Below the pieces are notes generated by a model, which was not told the origin of the DNA, made no database searches, and saw only the letters and a list, made by a program, of their open reading frames with translations. A program made the position numbers and the translations under genes. Below, piece after piece: positions 6,964 to 17,115 of a stretch of DNA of 64,000 bases. This stretch comes from Gammaproteobacteria bacterium (GTDB lineage: Bacteria; Pseudomonadota; Gammaproteobacteria; JAABTG01): the NCBI GenBank assembly GCA_017999615.1, contig JAGNLM010000006.1, forward strand, positions 1 through 64,000, given 5' to 3'. Numbering within the stretch: position 1 is the first letter of the stretch; each line of letters starts with the position of its first letter.

Positions 6964-8889
6964 ATGCCAATCATTACCCTGCCCGACGGTTCCCAGAAGG
7001 CGTTCGACCAGCCGGTGACGGTGGGGGAGGTCGCTGCCGCGATCGGCCCCGGACTGGCCAGGGCAGCGGTTGCGGGCCGGGTCGACGGCAGGCTCGTGGA
7101 CACGTCCCATCGCATCGACCGGGACGCCACGCTGGCGATCGTCACCGAGCGCGACCCCGAGGGCGTGGACGTCATCCGCCACTCCACCGCGCACCTGATG
7201 GCGCACGCGGTGAAGGAGCTCTTTCCCGAGACCCAGGTGACGATCGGTCCCGTGGTCGAGGACGGGTTCTATTACGACTTCTCCCGGGAGGAGCGCTTCC
7301 GTCCCGAGGACCTCGCGCTCATCGAGGCGCGGATGAAGGAAATCGCGAGCCGCGACCTTCCGGTCGAGCGGACCGAGATGGCGCGGGACGACGCGGTGCG
7401 CTTCTTCCTCGACCAGGGCGAGAAGTACAAGGCCGAGATCATCGCCTCCATCCCGGCCAACGAGACCCTCTCTCTGTACCGCCAGGGCGAGTTCGTGGAC
7501 CTCTGCCGCGGGCCGCACGTGCCCTCCACGGGGAAGCTGCGGGCCTTCAAGCTGATGAAGCTGGCGGGCGCCTACTGGCGGGGCGACTCGCGCAGCGAGA
7601 TGCTGCAGCGCGTCTACGGGACCGCCTGGGGGAGTCAGAAGGACCTGGACGCCTACCTCCATCGCCTGGAGGAGGCCGAGAAGCGCGACCACCGCAAGCT
7701 CGCCAAGCAGTTGGACCTCTTCCACCAGCAGGAAGAGGCGCCCGGAATGGTCTTCTGGCACGACCGGGGCTGGACCGTGTACCGCCTGGTCGAGCAGTAC
7801 ATCCGCGACGTGATCCGGGAGCACGGCTACACGGAGGTCCGGACCCCGCAGGTGATCGACCGCTCCCTCTGGGAGCGCTCCGGACACTGGGACAAGTTCC
7901 GGGAGAACATGTTCACCACCCGGAGCGAGAATCGGGACTACGCGGTCAAGCCCATGAATTGCCCGGGCCACATCCAGATCTTCAACCAGGGGCTGCGCAG
8001 CTACCGCGACCTGCCCCTGAGGATGGCGGAGTTCGGGTCCTGCCATCGCAACGAGGCCTCGGGGACGCTGCACGGCCTGATGCGGCTCCGGAACTTCGTC
8101 CAGGACGACGCGCACATCTTCTGCACCGAGGAGCAGCTGCAGCCCGAGGTCGCGGCCTTCATCGACCTGTTGTTCCGGGTGTACGCGGACTTCGGGTTCC
8201 AGGAGGTCATCATCAAGCTCTCCACCCGTCCCGAGCAGCGCGTCGGGGCGGACGAGGTCTGGGACCGGGCGGAGCAGGCGCTCGCCGTGGCCCTGGACGG
8301 CAAGGGGCTCGACTGGAAGCTGCAGCCCGGCGAGGGCGCGTTCTACGGGCCCAAGATTGAATTCTCGCTGCGGGACTCCATCGGGCGCGTCTGGCAGTGC
8401 GGGACCATCCAGGTGGACTTCTCCATGCCTGGCCGGCTCGGCGCCGAATACGTGGCCGAGGACGGTAGCCGAAAGGTCCCGGTCATGCTGCACCGGGCGA
8501 TCCTGGGCTCCATGGAGCGCTTCATCGGGATTCTGATCGAGGAGCACGCGGGCAAGCTGCCGGCCTGGCTCGCTCCGGTACAGGCCGTTGCCCTCAATAT
8601 CACCGATGGGCAGGCCGAGTACGCGCAGGAGGTCGTGAAAGTCCTGCGGAAACAGGGGTTCCGGGTCGAGTGCGACTTGAGAAACGAGAAAATCGGTCTT
8701 AAGATCCGCGAGCACACGCTGCAGCGGGTCCCTTACCTCCTCGTGCTGGGGGGGCGGGAGCTGGAAAACCGGACCGTGGCCGTTCGCACCCGCAACGGAG
8801 CCGATCTCGGGGCGATGCCGTTGGAGGGGTTCGCCGAGAAGCTCCGTGAAGAGGTGGCGAGCCACGGTCGAGTCGTTCTGGAGGGCTGA
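6964..8889 (+). CDS. thrS: threonyl-tRNA synthetase
   Basis: ThrRS charges tRNA-Thr and edits mischarged Ser-tRNA. The 641-residue product has the family order. The TGS domain begins ITLPDGS. The editing domain carries HSTAHLMAH (H73, H77, the same numbering as E. coli), the class II core follows with NCPGH and motif 2 [11 protein letters not shown], and motif 3 and the anticodon-binding domain end the protein. The start is ATG 6964 (family N-terminus [10 protein letters not shown]) rather than a GTG 9 bases earlier. It leads the translation operon thrS-infC-rpmI-rplT-pheS-pheT-ihfA; infC begins 2 bases after its stop, so the two are probably translationally coupled. Confidence 0.97.
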   Translation: MPIITLPDGSQKAFDQPVTVGEVAAAIGPGLARAAVAGRVDGRLVDTSHRIDRDATLAIVTERDPEGVDVIRHSTAHLMAHAVKELFPETQVTIGPVVEDGFYYDFSREERFRPEDLALIEARMKEIASRDLPVERTEMARDDAVRFFLDQGEKYKAEIIASIPANETLSLYRQGEFVDLCRGPHVPSTGKLRAFKLMKLAGAYWRGDSRSEMLQRVYGTAWGSQKDLDAYLHRLEEAEKRDHRKLAKQLDLFHQQEEAPGMVFWHDRGWTVYRLVEQYIRDVIREHGYTEVRTPQVIDRSLWERSGHWDKFRENMFTTRSENRDYAVKPMNCPGHIQIFNQGLRSYRDLPLRMAEFGSCHRNEASGTLHGLMRLRNFVQDDAHIFCTEEQLQPEVAAFIDLLFRVYADFGFQEVIIKLSTRPEQRVGADEVWDRAEQALAVALDGKGLDWKLQPGEGAFYGPKIEFSLRDSIGRVWQCGTIQVDFSMPGRLGAEYVAEDGSRKVPVMLHRAILGSMERFIGILIEEHAGKLPAWLAPVQAVALNITDGQAEYAQEVVKVLRKQGFRVECDLRNEKIGLKIREHTLQRVPYLLVLGGRELENRTVAVRTRNGADLGAMPLEGFAEKLREEVASHGRVVLEG

Positions 8890-8891
8890 CA

Positions 8892-9407
8892 ATCACTGCG
8901 AAGACGGAGTACCGCATCAACGAGGAGATCACGGCTCGGACGATGCGCGTGGTCGGGCCGGAAGGCGAGCAGGTCGGGATCCTGTCCCGGGAAGATGCTC
9001 TCCGGATGGCAGAGGAAGCGGGTGTGGACCTGGTGGAGATCGCGCCCCAGGCGGACCCCCCCGTGTGCCGGGTCATGGACTACGGCAAGCACTTGTTCGA
9101 AGAGAGCAAGCGCAAGACCTCCGCGCGCAAGAGGCAACAGCAGGTCCAGGTCAAGGAGATGAAGTTCCGCCCTGCAACCGGGGAGGGGGACTACCAGGTC
9201 AAGCTGCGCAAGCTCGTCGAGTTCATCACCGAGGGCGACAAGGCCAAGGTGACACTGATGTTCCGTGGTCGCGAGATGGCCCACCAGGAACTGGGGATCA
9301 AGCTGCTACGGAGGGTCGAGGCCGATCTGGCCGAGATCGCGAAGGTGGAGCAGTTCCCGCGGCTCGAAGGCCGCTTCATGACGATGATGCTGGGACCGAA
9401 GAAATAG
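8892..9407 (+). CDS. infC: translation initiation factor IF-3 with an AUC start codon
   Basis: IF-3 binds the 30S subunit, prevents premature 50S joining and discriminates against non-canonical start codons. The 171-residue frame is read from ATC 8892. The family N-terminus (YRINEEI) lies upstream of the first ATG at 8943, and GGAGGG (8879-8884) is correctly spaced. Rare AUU/AUA/AUC starts are a known feature of infC that lets IF-3 repress its own synthesis. The N-domain ends near residue 90, followed by a Lys/Arg/Gln linker ([12 protein letters not shown]). The C-domain carries the MFRGREMAH motif. The gene follows thrS by 2 bases and precedes rpmI. Confidence 0.95.
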   Translation: MTAKTEYRINEEITARTMRVVGPEGEQVGILSREDALRMAEEAGVDLVEIAPQADPPVCRVMDYGKHLFEESKRKTSARKRQQQVQVKEMKFRPATGEGDYQVKLRKLVEFITEGDKAKVTLMFRGREMAHQELGIKLLRRVEADLAEIAKVEQFPRLEGRFMTMMLGPKK

Positions 9408-9436
9408 CGGATTCGGACCCTGACGATAAAGTCTCC

Positions 9437-9485
9437 GGCGGCGGTCCTGGGCGGACCGCCAAACGGGCGCAGTCCCTGCCGCCGG
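9437..9485 (+). promoter_or_regulatory. structured leader before rpmI (candidate L20 operator)
   Basis: An 8-bp hairpin (GGCGGTCC/GGACCGCC, 9440-9447 and 9453-9460) overlaps a CCGGCGG segment (9435-9441) that can alternatively pair with CCGCCGG (9479-9485). Mutually exclusive or pseudoknot-like pairing upstream of rpmI is how L20 autoregulation works in other bacteria; conservation here is not tested. Confidence 0.3.
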
Positions 9486-9515
9486 GGGTAGTAGTCGATA
9501 AACAGGAGTGCAGAC

Positions 9516-9713
9516 ATGCCCAAGATGAAGAGTAACCGGGGCGCGGCGAAGCGCTTCCACGCCACGGGCGGGGGCGGGTTCAAGCGGACCCAGGCCTTTC
9601 GCCGCCACATCCTCACCAAGAAGGCGACCAAGCGCAAACGCCAGCTGCGCGGCCCGGCCCAGGTGGCCGCGACCGACGTGCGGAACGTGCGCGGCATGTT
9701 GCCTTACAGCTAA
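9516..9713 (+). CDS. rpmI: 50S ribosomal protein L35
   Basis: This 65-residue basic protein of the large ribosomal subunit shows the family start [14 protein letters not shown] and the internal HILTKK segment. AGGAG lies at good spacing before the ATG. It sits in the canonical infC-rpmI-rplT order, 15 bases before rplT. Expression is expected to be coupled to rplT and repressed by L20. Confidence 0.97.
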   Translation: MPKMKSNRGAAKRFHATGGGGFKRTQAFRRHILTKKATKRKRQLRGPAQVAATDVRNVRGMLPYS

Positions 9714-9728
9714 GGGAGGAGGCCCAAG

Positions 9729-11119
<1,391 letters not shown>

Positions 11120-11123
11120 CGTC

Positions 11124-13502
11124 ATGCGCTTCAGCGAACGCTGGCTCCGGGAATGGGTCTCTCCGCGGCTCGACACGGCAGGCTTGGCCGCGCGCCTCAC
11201 CGCGGCGGGGCTCGAGGTCGACAGCGTCACGCCGGTGGGGGAGCGCTTCTCGGGCGTGGTCGTCGGTCACGTGCTCGAGGTCGCCTCGCATCCCGCCGCC
11301 GATCGGCTTCACGTCTGCCGGGTCGATGCGGGGGGGAGCGAGCCGCTCGTCATCGTGTGTGGCGCGGCGAACGTGGCCGTGGGCATGAAGGCCCCCACGG
11401 CCCTGGTGGGCGCCCGGTTGCCCGGGGGCATGGAGATCCGGCGGGCGAAACTGCGGGGGGTGGAATCGTCCGGGATGCTCTGCTCGGCCCGGGAGCTGGG
11501 GCTCGCGGAGACGAGCGAAGGGCTCCTGCCGCTGCCCGCGGATGCCCCGGTCGGGCTCGACGTGGTGAGCTATCTCGGCCTCGACGACGTCGCCATCGAG
11601 GTGGACCTCACCCCGAACCGCAGCGACTGTCTGTGCGTCGCAGGGGTCGCCCGTGAGGTGGGGGTCCTCTTCCAGCAACCGGTCCGAGGCGTGGCGGTGG
11701 AGCCGGTCCCGCCGGTCATCCCCGACACCTTCCCGGTCGAGCTCGAGGCGCCTGCCGACTGCCCGCGCTACGTGGGGCGGGTGGTGCGCAACGTCGACCC
11801 TGCCGCGCAGACCCCGCTCTGGATGAAGGAGCGCCTGCGGCGCAGCGGGCTGCGAAGCATCAGCCCCGTCGTCGACGTGACCAACTACGTCCTCCTCGAG
11901 CTCGGGCAGCCGATGCACGCGTTCGATCTGGATCGCCTCTCCGGCGCCATCCGGGTCCGTCGCGCCCGGGCCGGGGAGTCCCTGACCCTCCTCGATGGCA
12001 ACTCGCTCAGTCTCGACGAGGACTGCCTGCTGATCGCCGACGACCGGGGCCCCATCGCCCTCGCCGGGGTCATGGGTGGCCTCGAGTCGGGCGTCACCGC
12101 CGAGAGCCGGCACATCTTTTTTGAGAGCGCGTTCTTCTCGCCGAGCGTGATCGCGGGGCGGGCGCGGCGTTTCGGATTGGCGACCGACGCGAGTCACCGC
12201 TACGAGCGGGGAGTGGATTTCGAGCTTCAGCGCCGAGCCATCGAGCGCGCCACCGGGCTCCTGGTGCAGATCGCGGGCGGCGAGTGTGGTCCGGTGATCG
12301 ACCGGGCGTCACCGGAACACCTTCCCACGAGGGCACCGATCACCTTGCGGGCGGTGCGGCTGCAGAAGGTCCTCGGCGTTGCCGTCCCCGACGAGGCGGT
12401 GGCCGACGTGCTGAGCCGCCTCGGGTGCCGCGTCGAGACCCAGGCCGGCGGCTGGAGGGTCACGCCCCCGAGTTTCCGCTTCGATCTCGCGATCGAGGTG
12501 GACCTGATCGAGGAGGTCGCTCGGGTCAACGGGTACGAGCACGTTCCCACCACGGCGCCGGTGGCCCACCTGAGCCTGCGCCCTGTGCCGGAGACGCGGG
12601 TGCCCCTGGAGCGGCTGCGGGGACTGCTCGCCGACCGCGGCTACCAGGAGGCCATCACCTACAGCTTCGTGGACCCATCGCTGCAGGTCATGCTGGACCC
12701 CGGGGAAGAGGTCGTCCGCCTCGCGAACCCCATCTCCGCCGACATGGCGGTCATGAGGACGACCCTGTGGCCGGGGTTGCTGAAGGCCCTCGCGCACAAC
12801 CAGAACCGCCAGCAGGCCCGCGTCTGGCTCTTCGAGTCAGGACTGCGCTTCCGGCGCCGCCACGGTGAAACCATGCAGGAGCCCGTCCTTGCGGGGCTCG
12901 CTTCCGGCAGTGCGCTGCCCGGGCAGTGGGGTCTGGCCCGGCGGCCGGTGGATTTCTACGACGTGAAGGCGGACGTGGAGGCGCTCCTCGCGTCGACCGG
13001 GGTTGCCGCTGAGTTCCGTTTCGAGCCGGCGAGCCATCCCGCGCTGCACCCGGGCCAGACCGCCGCGGTATTCCGGGGCGCGGAGGAGGTCGGACGGCTC
13101 GGAGCCCTTCACCCCGCGCACTTGCGGTCGCTAGACCTCGAGGGCCCGGTCTATCTCTTCGAACTGGGCCTGAGGCCGTTGCAGGCGGGGGTACTCCCCC
13201 GGTTCGCCGCTCTGTCCCGGTTTCCGGCGATCCGCCGTGACCTGGCCGTAGTGGTGGACGAGGCCGTGCCGGCAGAGGCGGTGCGCGCGGCGATTGGACA
13301 GGCTGCGGGGGATCTGCTAAATGACCTTGAGTTGTTTGATGTATATCGTGGGGAAGGCATTGACGGCGGACGCAAGAGCCTGGCCCTGTCTCTGACCCTT
13401 CAGGCGACGGATCGAACTTTGCTGGACGCAGAGGTCGATGCGGTCTTGAAAAGGGTCCTGGAAAAGCTGGAAAGGGAATACAAGGCCACTCTCAGGGCGT
13501 AG
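11124..13502 (+). CDS. pheT: phenylalanyl-tRNA synthetase beta subunit
   Basis: The 792-residue beta chain of PheRS carries tRNA binding and editing of mischarged Tyr-tRNA. The expected blocks are visible. An EMAP/OB-like tRNA-binding domain spans about 40-150 ([21 protein letters not shown]). B3/B4 editing follows ([14 protein letters not shown]), then B5 ([16 protein letters not shown]). The C-terminal ferredoxin-like anticodon-binding domain contains [14 protein letters not shown]. The gene starts 4 bases after pheS with no clear RBS, so it probably depends on translational coupling. ihfA begins 2 bases after its stop. Confidence 0.97.
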   Translation: MRFSERWLREWVSPRLDTAGLAARLTAAGLEVDSVTPVGERFSGVVVGHVLEVASHPAADRLHVCRVDAGGSEPLVIVCGAANVAVGMKAPTALVGARLPGGMEIRRAKLRGVESSGMLCSARELGLAETSEGLLPLPADAPVGLDVVSYLGLDDVAIEVDLTPNRSDCLCVAGVAREVGVLFQQPVRGVAVEPVPPVIPDTFPVELEAPADCPRYVGRVVRNVDPAAQTPLWMKERLRRSGLRSISPVVDVTNYVLLELGQPMHAFDLDRLSGAIRVRRARAGESLTLLDGNSLSLDEDCLLIADDRGPIALAGVMGGLESGVTAESRHIFFESAFFSPSVIAGRARRFGLATDASHRYERGVDFELQRRAIERATGLLVQIAGGECGPVIDRASPEHLPTRAPITLRAVRLQKVLGVAVPDEAVADVLSRLGCRVETQAGGWRVTPPSFRFDLAIEVDLIEEVARVNGYEHVPTTAPVAHLSLRPVPETRVPLERLRGLLADRGYQEAITYSFVDPSLQVMLDPGEEVVRLANPISADMAVMRTTLWPGLLKALAHNQNRQQARVWLFESGLRFRRRHGETMQEPVLAGLASGSALPGQWGLARRPVDFYDVKADVEALLASTGVAAEFRFEPASHPALHPGQTAAVFRGAEEVGRLGALHPAHLRSLDLEGPVYLFELGLRPLQAGVLPRFAALSRFPAIRRDLAVVVDEAVPAEAVRAAIGQAAGDLLNDLELFDVYRGEGIDGGRKSLALSLTLQATDRTLLDAEVDAVLKRVLEKLEREYKATLRA

Positions 13503-13504
13503 CG

Positions 13505-13810
13505 ATGGCGTTAACGAAGGCAGGCATGGCCGAGAAGCTCTTCGAGGAGCTCGGTCTGAACAAGCGCGAAGCCAAAGAGATGGTCGAGTCCTTCTTCGAG
13601 GAGGTCAGGCGCTCCCTCGAAGCCGGGGACCAGGTCAAGCTGTCGGGCTTCGGCAACTTCGACCTGCGTGACAAGAATCAGCGTCCGGGCCGGAACCCGA
13701 AGACCGGGGAGGAGATCCCGATCAGCGCACGGCGGGTCGTTACGTTCCGCCCCGGTCAAAAATTGAAAACACGGGTAGAGGCTTATGCTGGATCCGTCGA
13801 GCGGCGGTGA
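13505..13810 (+). CDS. ihfA: integration host factor alpha subunit
   Basis: IHF-alpha forms the DNA-bending heterodimer with IhfB and acts in recombination, replication and transcription. The 101-residue product shows the HU/IHF signature [21 protein letters not shown] (about 47-67), including the proline that intercalates DNA, and the start [20 protein letters not shown] typical of IhfA. It is the canonical neighbour of pheT. Its 3' end overlaps the next gene by 26 bp. Confidence 0.96.
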   Translation: MALTKAGMAEKLFEELGLNKREAKEMVESFFEEVRRSLEAGDQVKLSGFGNFDLRDKNQRPGRNPKTGEEIPISARRVVTFRPGQKLKTRVEAYAGSVERR

Positions 13811-14141
13811 TCTTCCACCGATCCCGGGAAAGCGCTACTTCACCATCGGTGAGGTGAGCGAGCTCTGTGCGGTGAAGCCGCACGTCCTCCGGTACTGGGA
13901 ACAGGAATTCCCGCAGCTGAAGCCGCTCAAGCGTCGCGGCAACCGCCGGTATTATCAACGGCAGGACGTCATCCTGATCCGCCAGATCCGGAGCCTGCTC
14001 TACGAGCACGGCTTCACGATCGGTGGGGCGCGTCACAGGCTCTCCGGCGAGGAAGCGAAGAGTGATCTGAGCCAGAGCCAGCAGATCGTCCGTCAGTTGC
14101 GCAGCGAGCTCGAGGAAGTCCTGGAGATCCTCAAGCGCTGA
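13785..14141 (+). CDS. MerR-family transcriptional regulator next to ihfA
   Basis: This 118-residue protein has the MerR winged helix-turn-helix: [22 protein letters not shown] near residues 18-40, then [15 protein letters not shown] dimerising helix with acidic/Gln-rich residues ends it ([12 protein letters not shown]). There is no ligand domain and no metal-binding cysteine pair, so the effector is unknown. The overlap with ihfA means it is co-translated. The ihfA-merR pair is widespread in gammaproteobacteria, but to my knowledge its targets are not well established. Confidence 0.85.
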   Translation: MLDPSSGGDLPPIPGKRYFTIGEVSELCAVKPHVLRYWEQEFPQLKPLKRRGNRRYYQRQDVILIRQIRSLLYEHGFTIGGARHRLSGEEAKSDLSQSQQIVRQLRSELEEVLEILKR

Positions 14142-14292
14142 CGGTCGGCGACTCCGGGTCGCGTACGATTTCGGGGCGCCCACCCCCCCCCTTTGGGATC
14201 CACGCAGACCTGGTGTACTCTACGGGCCCTCGGGAGGGGCTGCTGAGAGATGGTCGGTTGACTCCCTCCCGCGCGGTAAGACACTGCAGACT

Positions 14293-14370
<78 letters not shown>

Positions 14371-14386
14371 TACTCCTGCTACATCG

Positions 14387-14404
14387 GGCGGTTGTCAGAC
14401 CGCC
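14387..14404 (+). terminator. weak hairpin after tRNA-Pro
   Basis: Arms GGCGGT and ACCGCC enclose a 6-nt loop 17 bases after the tRNA. There is no T-run, so this may be only a processing or weak stop signal. Confidence 0.25.
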
Positions 14405-14611
14405 GTCCATCACATCCTGCTTCAATGCGGACTCGAAATCGCTATCGCTGCCCGCCGGACGTTAGCTCCGCCGGGTGATCGAGGGGCGAGTGCGCGTGCG
14501 AGGGACGGTCGCTCCATCCCGCAGTGGGGAGCGGCAAACGTTGCGGCAGGGCTGCCCCTGGCACATATTCCTTCTCTCCTTGCTTCCTTACATGACCGGG
14601 GTTTTTTGCTG

Positions 14612-15067
14612 ATGCGGATCTGGGTCGACGCGGACGCCTGTCCGAAGGTGGTCAAGGAGGTCCTGTTCCGCGCCGCCGAGCGGTTGCGCCTGCCCCTGGT
14701 CCTGGTCGCCAACCAGCCCGTCGCGGTTCCGCGCTCGCCCCACATCCGCGCCCTGCTGGTGTCGGCAGGCTTCGACGCGGCGGACAGTCGGATCGTGCGC
14801 GACCTCGAGCCCGCGGACCTGGTGGTCACGGCGGATATCCCCCTGGCGGCTGCGGTGCTCGAGAAGGGCGGTCACGTCCTCAGCCCGCGGGGCGAACGCT
14901 ACACCCGCGACAACATCCGCGATCGGCTGGTCATGCGTGACTTCATGGAGACCCTGCGCAGCAGCGGCGCGGTGACGGGTGGACCCCCTCCGCTGTCGCA
15001 GACCGACCGTAAGGCGTTCGCCGACGCGCTGGACCGATTCCTCGCCGGCGGCGAGGCCGCTCGGTAG
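14612..15067 (+). CDS. yaiI: UPF0178 (YaiI/YqxD-like) protein
   Basis: The 151-residue protein matches the YaiI/YqxD family. It starts [16 protein letters not shown], with [12 protein letters not shown], then the acidic segment [15 protein letters not shown] and [16 protein letters not shown]. The conserved aspartates (D6, D8 and ADIP) resemble PIN-domain nucleases, but no activity is established. ATG 14612 is chosen because it gives the family N-terminus; the frame is open upstream through the tRNA. It sits alone between tRNA-Pro and a minus-strand pair. Confidence 0.85.
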   Translation: MRIWVDADACPKVVKEVLFRAAERLRLPLVLVANQPVAVPRSPHIRALLVSAGFDAADSRIVRDLEPADLVVTADIPLAAAVLEKGGHVLSPRGERYTRDNIRDRLVMRDFMETLRSSGAVTGGPPPLSQTDRKAFADALDRFLAGGEAAR

Positions 15068-15087
15068 GTCGGCCGGCCGGCAGGAGG

Positions 15088-15699
15088 TCAGCCTGCCAGG
15101 CGCACGAGGGTTTCGTGGTCCGGTTCCGGCGCGCTGCAGCGCCAACAGCGCCCCTGGCCCTGCGGGTAGAGCCGGCCGCACGCCAGGCAGACCCGTTCCG
15201 GGCCATCCCGCTCAACCTTCTCGGGCCAGTCGAACCCGGAAAGCTTGAAGACGCGGTCGCCCGGGCGGAAGTAGCCGGACAACTCGTGGGGCAGCCGCAA
15301 AGTGACCTTCCTGCCGTGTCCGGGCAGGGACCGTTGCGGGACGCCGGCGGACGGGTACCGCTCGCGGAGCGCGCGCATGCGGCGCACCTGCATCTGGTTC
15401 CTGGCCACGTCCTCCACGACCCCGAGCCAGCTTTGAGTCGTCGCCCGCCGGGACCACCGGGCCAGGAGGAAGAAAACCAGGGCCGCGAAGGCGAAGGAAG
15501 AGAGTACGTCCTGGCTCAGCTCGCCCATCTCCCACCAGATGAGCCCCAGGATCGCGGGCAGGACCAGAAGGAAGAAGCCCCAGGCGTAGACACGGGATTG
15601 GCGGCCATAGGTACGTACCCAGGCCGCGGTCTGGTCCGGGGTCAGGGGGGGCGGTTCAGCGCGCGATCGCGTCTTGAATGCCCTGCTTGGCCCGCTCAA
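15088..15699 (-). CDS. membrane protein with C-terminal zinc ribbon, unknown function
   Basis: I do not recognise a named family. The 203-residue product has a cytoplasmic-looking N-terminus and two hydrophobic helices (about 37-56, WGFFLLVLPAILGLIWW, and about 65-82, LSSFAFAALVFFLLARW). A soluble domain with a beta-rich PGDRVFKLSG segment follows. The C-terminal zinc ribbon has paired cysteines (CLACG and CWRCS, about 171-188). The start proposed is TTG 15699 with AAGGAA 6 bases upstream, overlapping the lipoprotein gene by 44 bp; a later start is possible. It is likely co-transcribed with the upstream lipoprotein gene, so a shared envelope role is inferred. Confidence 0.6.
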   Translation of the reverse strand: MSGPSRAFKTRSRAEPPPLTPDQTAAWVRTYGRQSRVYAWGFFLLVLPAILGLIWWEMGELSQDVLSSFAFAALVFFLLARWSRRATTQSWLGVVEDVARNQMQVRRMRALRERYPSAGVPQRSLPGHGRKVTLRLPHELSGYFRPGDRVFKLSGFDWPEKVERDGPERVCLACGRLYPQGQGRCWRCSAPEPDHETLVRLAG

Positions 15700-16108
15700 T
15701 CCATTCCTTCCCCTGCTGGGTCACCGCACCCTTGACGGCGCTCGCGAGCCCGGGCCTGGTCAGAGTCTTCCCGTCGATCTTCACCTCGAAGGGTGAGGTC
15801 GCATAGGCGGACAGCGGGTCGCTCAACTGGAGAGCCGTATTCTCCTGGGCGTTGTACTCGTAGTAACACACGGCCTCACCGTCGCGCCCCTGGGAGGAGT
15901 AGCGCACCCGGACGGCCGCGTGTTCGTATCCTTTCGTCTCGGTGTCCGCGCCCTTTATCGTCGCGGAGGGGCCGGTCTCTTTCAGCACGATGTTCTTGCA
16001 GAGGGTGACGCGCACGTCTTCCGTCGGGCTCGAGCAGCCGGAGACCAGGAGTCCCACGGAGAGGAACACGACAGGGAAAAGGACCTTGGAACCTCGCAGA
16101 TCGCTCAC
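15656..16108 (-). CDS. small lipoprotein, unknown function
   Basis: GTG 16108 with AGGAG about 10 bases upstream gives a 150-residue protein with a lipoprotein signal peptide. A basic start (DLRGSK) is followed by a hydrophobic core and LVSGC, the lipobox cysteine near residue 24. The mature part has a Cys pair (TLCKNIV and AVCYYEY), a possible disulfide, and a Lys/Gly/Ala-rich C-terminal helix. It should sit in the envelope. I do not recognise the family. The frame is open 27 codons upstream, but that would bury the signal peptide. It overlaps the zinc-ribbon membrane protein gene downstream. Confidence 0.65.
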   Translation of the reverse strand: MSDLRGSKVLFPVVFLSVGLLVSGCSSPTEDVRVTLCKNIVLKETGPSATIKGADTETKGYEHAAVRVRYSSQGRDGEAVCYYEYNAQENTALQLSDPLSAYATSPFEVKIDGKTLTRPGLASAVKGAVTQQGKEWIERAKQGIQDAIAR

Positions 16109-16494
16109 GCGTCTGATCTCCTGGGGTGATCGTCGAAACGCTGGCCAACCGATGCCGGGCGCAGTGTAGGACCGGGCCGGGGTGGCCACAAGCGCAAGCC
16201 TCTGTCACAGGCCTGCCGCGCCCGCGGACTCGGTCCCGCGGGAAGCTAACATGACCTCAGGCCTTCTCGCGAGCGCATCCAGCACTGCCTGGAGGGGCTT
16301 CCCCGGGTTTCGTGACGGGTCTCGCAGATGGTTTGGACAGCCCGCCGGGCGAGTGGCGAATTCATGACACGTCAACCTCGACACCGGGCCGCCCCGGAAA
16401 CGTCCTGGTCTACACTGTCTTGGACGCGCGGCCCGGTCTTCCCGGGGACGGAACGCTGCCGGTTCTGAACGGGTGAGGGGAGATATCCCTGGCC
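16109..16494. other. intergenic region between divergent genes, no gene seen
   Basis: These 386 bases separate the minus-strand lipoprotein gene from the plus-strand LysE-type gene and must hold both promoters. TACACT at about 16412-16417 could be a -10 for the exporter gene, but no matching -35 is evident. No convincing small ORF or structured RNA was seen. Confidence 0.4.
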
Positions 16495-17115
16495 ATGCTG
16501 GGCGAACTGCTCCAGGTCCTGCTCGTGCTGACGCTGGGGCTGCTCAGCCCCGGTCCTGACTTCTTCCTGGTCGTCAAGAACAGCCTCGGAGGCAACCGCC
16601 GGCGGGCCTATGGGACCGTGGCGGGAATCACGCTGGGCCTGTCCGTGCAGATGCTGGTGGTGTCACTCGGTTTCGTCGCCGCGCCGCCCGAGGTGCTCTC
16701 GGGGGTGCAACTGGCAGGGGCGGCCTTTCTGGCCTATCTTGGGCTCCGTGCCCTGCTCTCGGACCCAGCGTCGGCGGGTGGGGGGGGGCGATTGGATGGA
16801 GCCCGGGCCCTGCCGGGTGCGCGGAGTGGATTCGTGGAGGGCCTGCTGTGCAATCTCACCAACCCGAAGGCCTTCCTGTTCTTCGTGAGCCTGTTCGCCC
16901 AGATGCTCCACCCCGGAACGCCGCCAGCCTGGCGTGTCATGCTGCCGGTGGCCATCGTGGTGCACGGCGTGGCGGCCTGGAGCCTCGTCGTTCTCGCGGT
17001 GCAGTCCCCACCGGTGGAGAGGCGCCTGCAACGGGCCCAGCGCTGGCTGCCCCGCGCGTTCGGACTGGCCCTGCTCGTGCTCGCGGCCTTCGTCGCCTGG
17101 CAGGGGCTGTCGTGA
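16495..17115 (+). CDS. LysE/RhtB-family amino acid exporter
   Basis: This 206-residue inner-membrane protein has about six hydrophobic helices and the family motif LGLLSPGPDFFLVVKNSLGGNR (about 15-36), in which the conserved PGP kinks the first helix pair. A second conserved block, LCNLTNPKAFLFF, lies near residue 120. LysE/RhtB proteins export amino acids or derivatives; the substrate cannot be read from the sequence. Its TGA overlaps the GTG of the next gene by GTGA, so the two are translationally coupled. Confidence 0.85.
   Translation: MLGELLQVLLVLTLGLLSPGPDFFLVVKNSLGGNRRRAYGTVAGITLGLSVQMLVVSLGFVAAPPEVLSGVQLAGAAFLAYLGLRALLSDPASAGGGGRLDGARALPGARSGFVEGLLCNLTNPKAFLFFVSLFAQMLHPGTPPAWRVMLPVAIVVHGVAAWSLVVLAVQSPPVERRLQRAQRWLPRAFGLALLVLAAFVAWQGLS

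Noticed and set aside
6802-8892. 696-residue minus-strand open frame opposite thrS
   Set aside because: It is antisense to a clear ThrRS gene and runs through tRNA-Val; its composition is that of a codon shadow.
16182-16367. 61-residue frame in the 16.1-16.5 kb gap
   Set aside because: No RBS and no recognisable features; composition is consistent with non-coding G+C-rich DNA.
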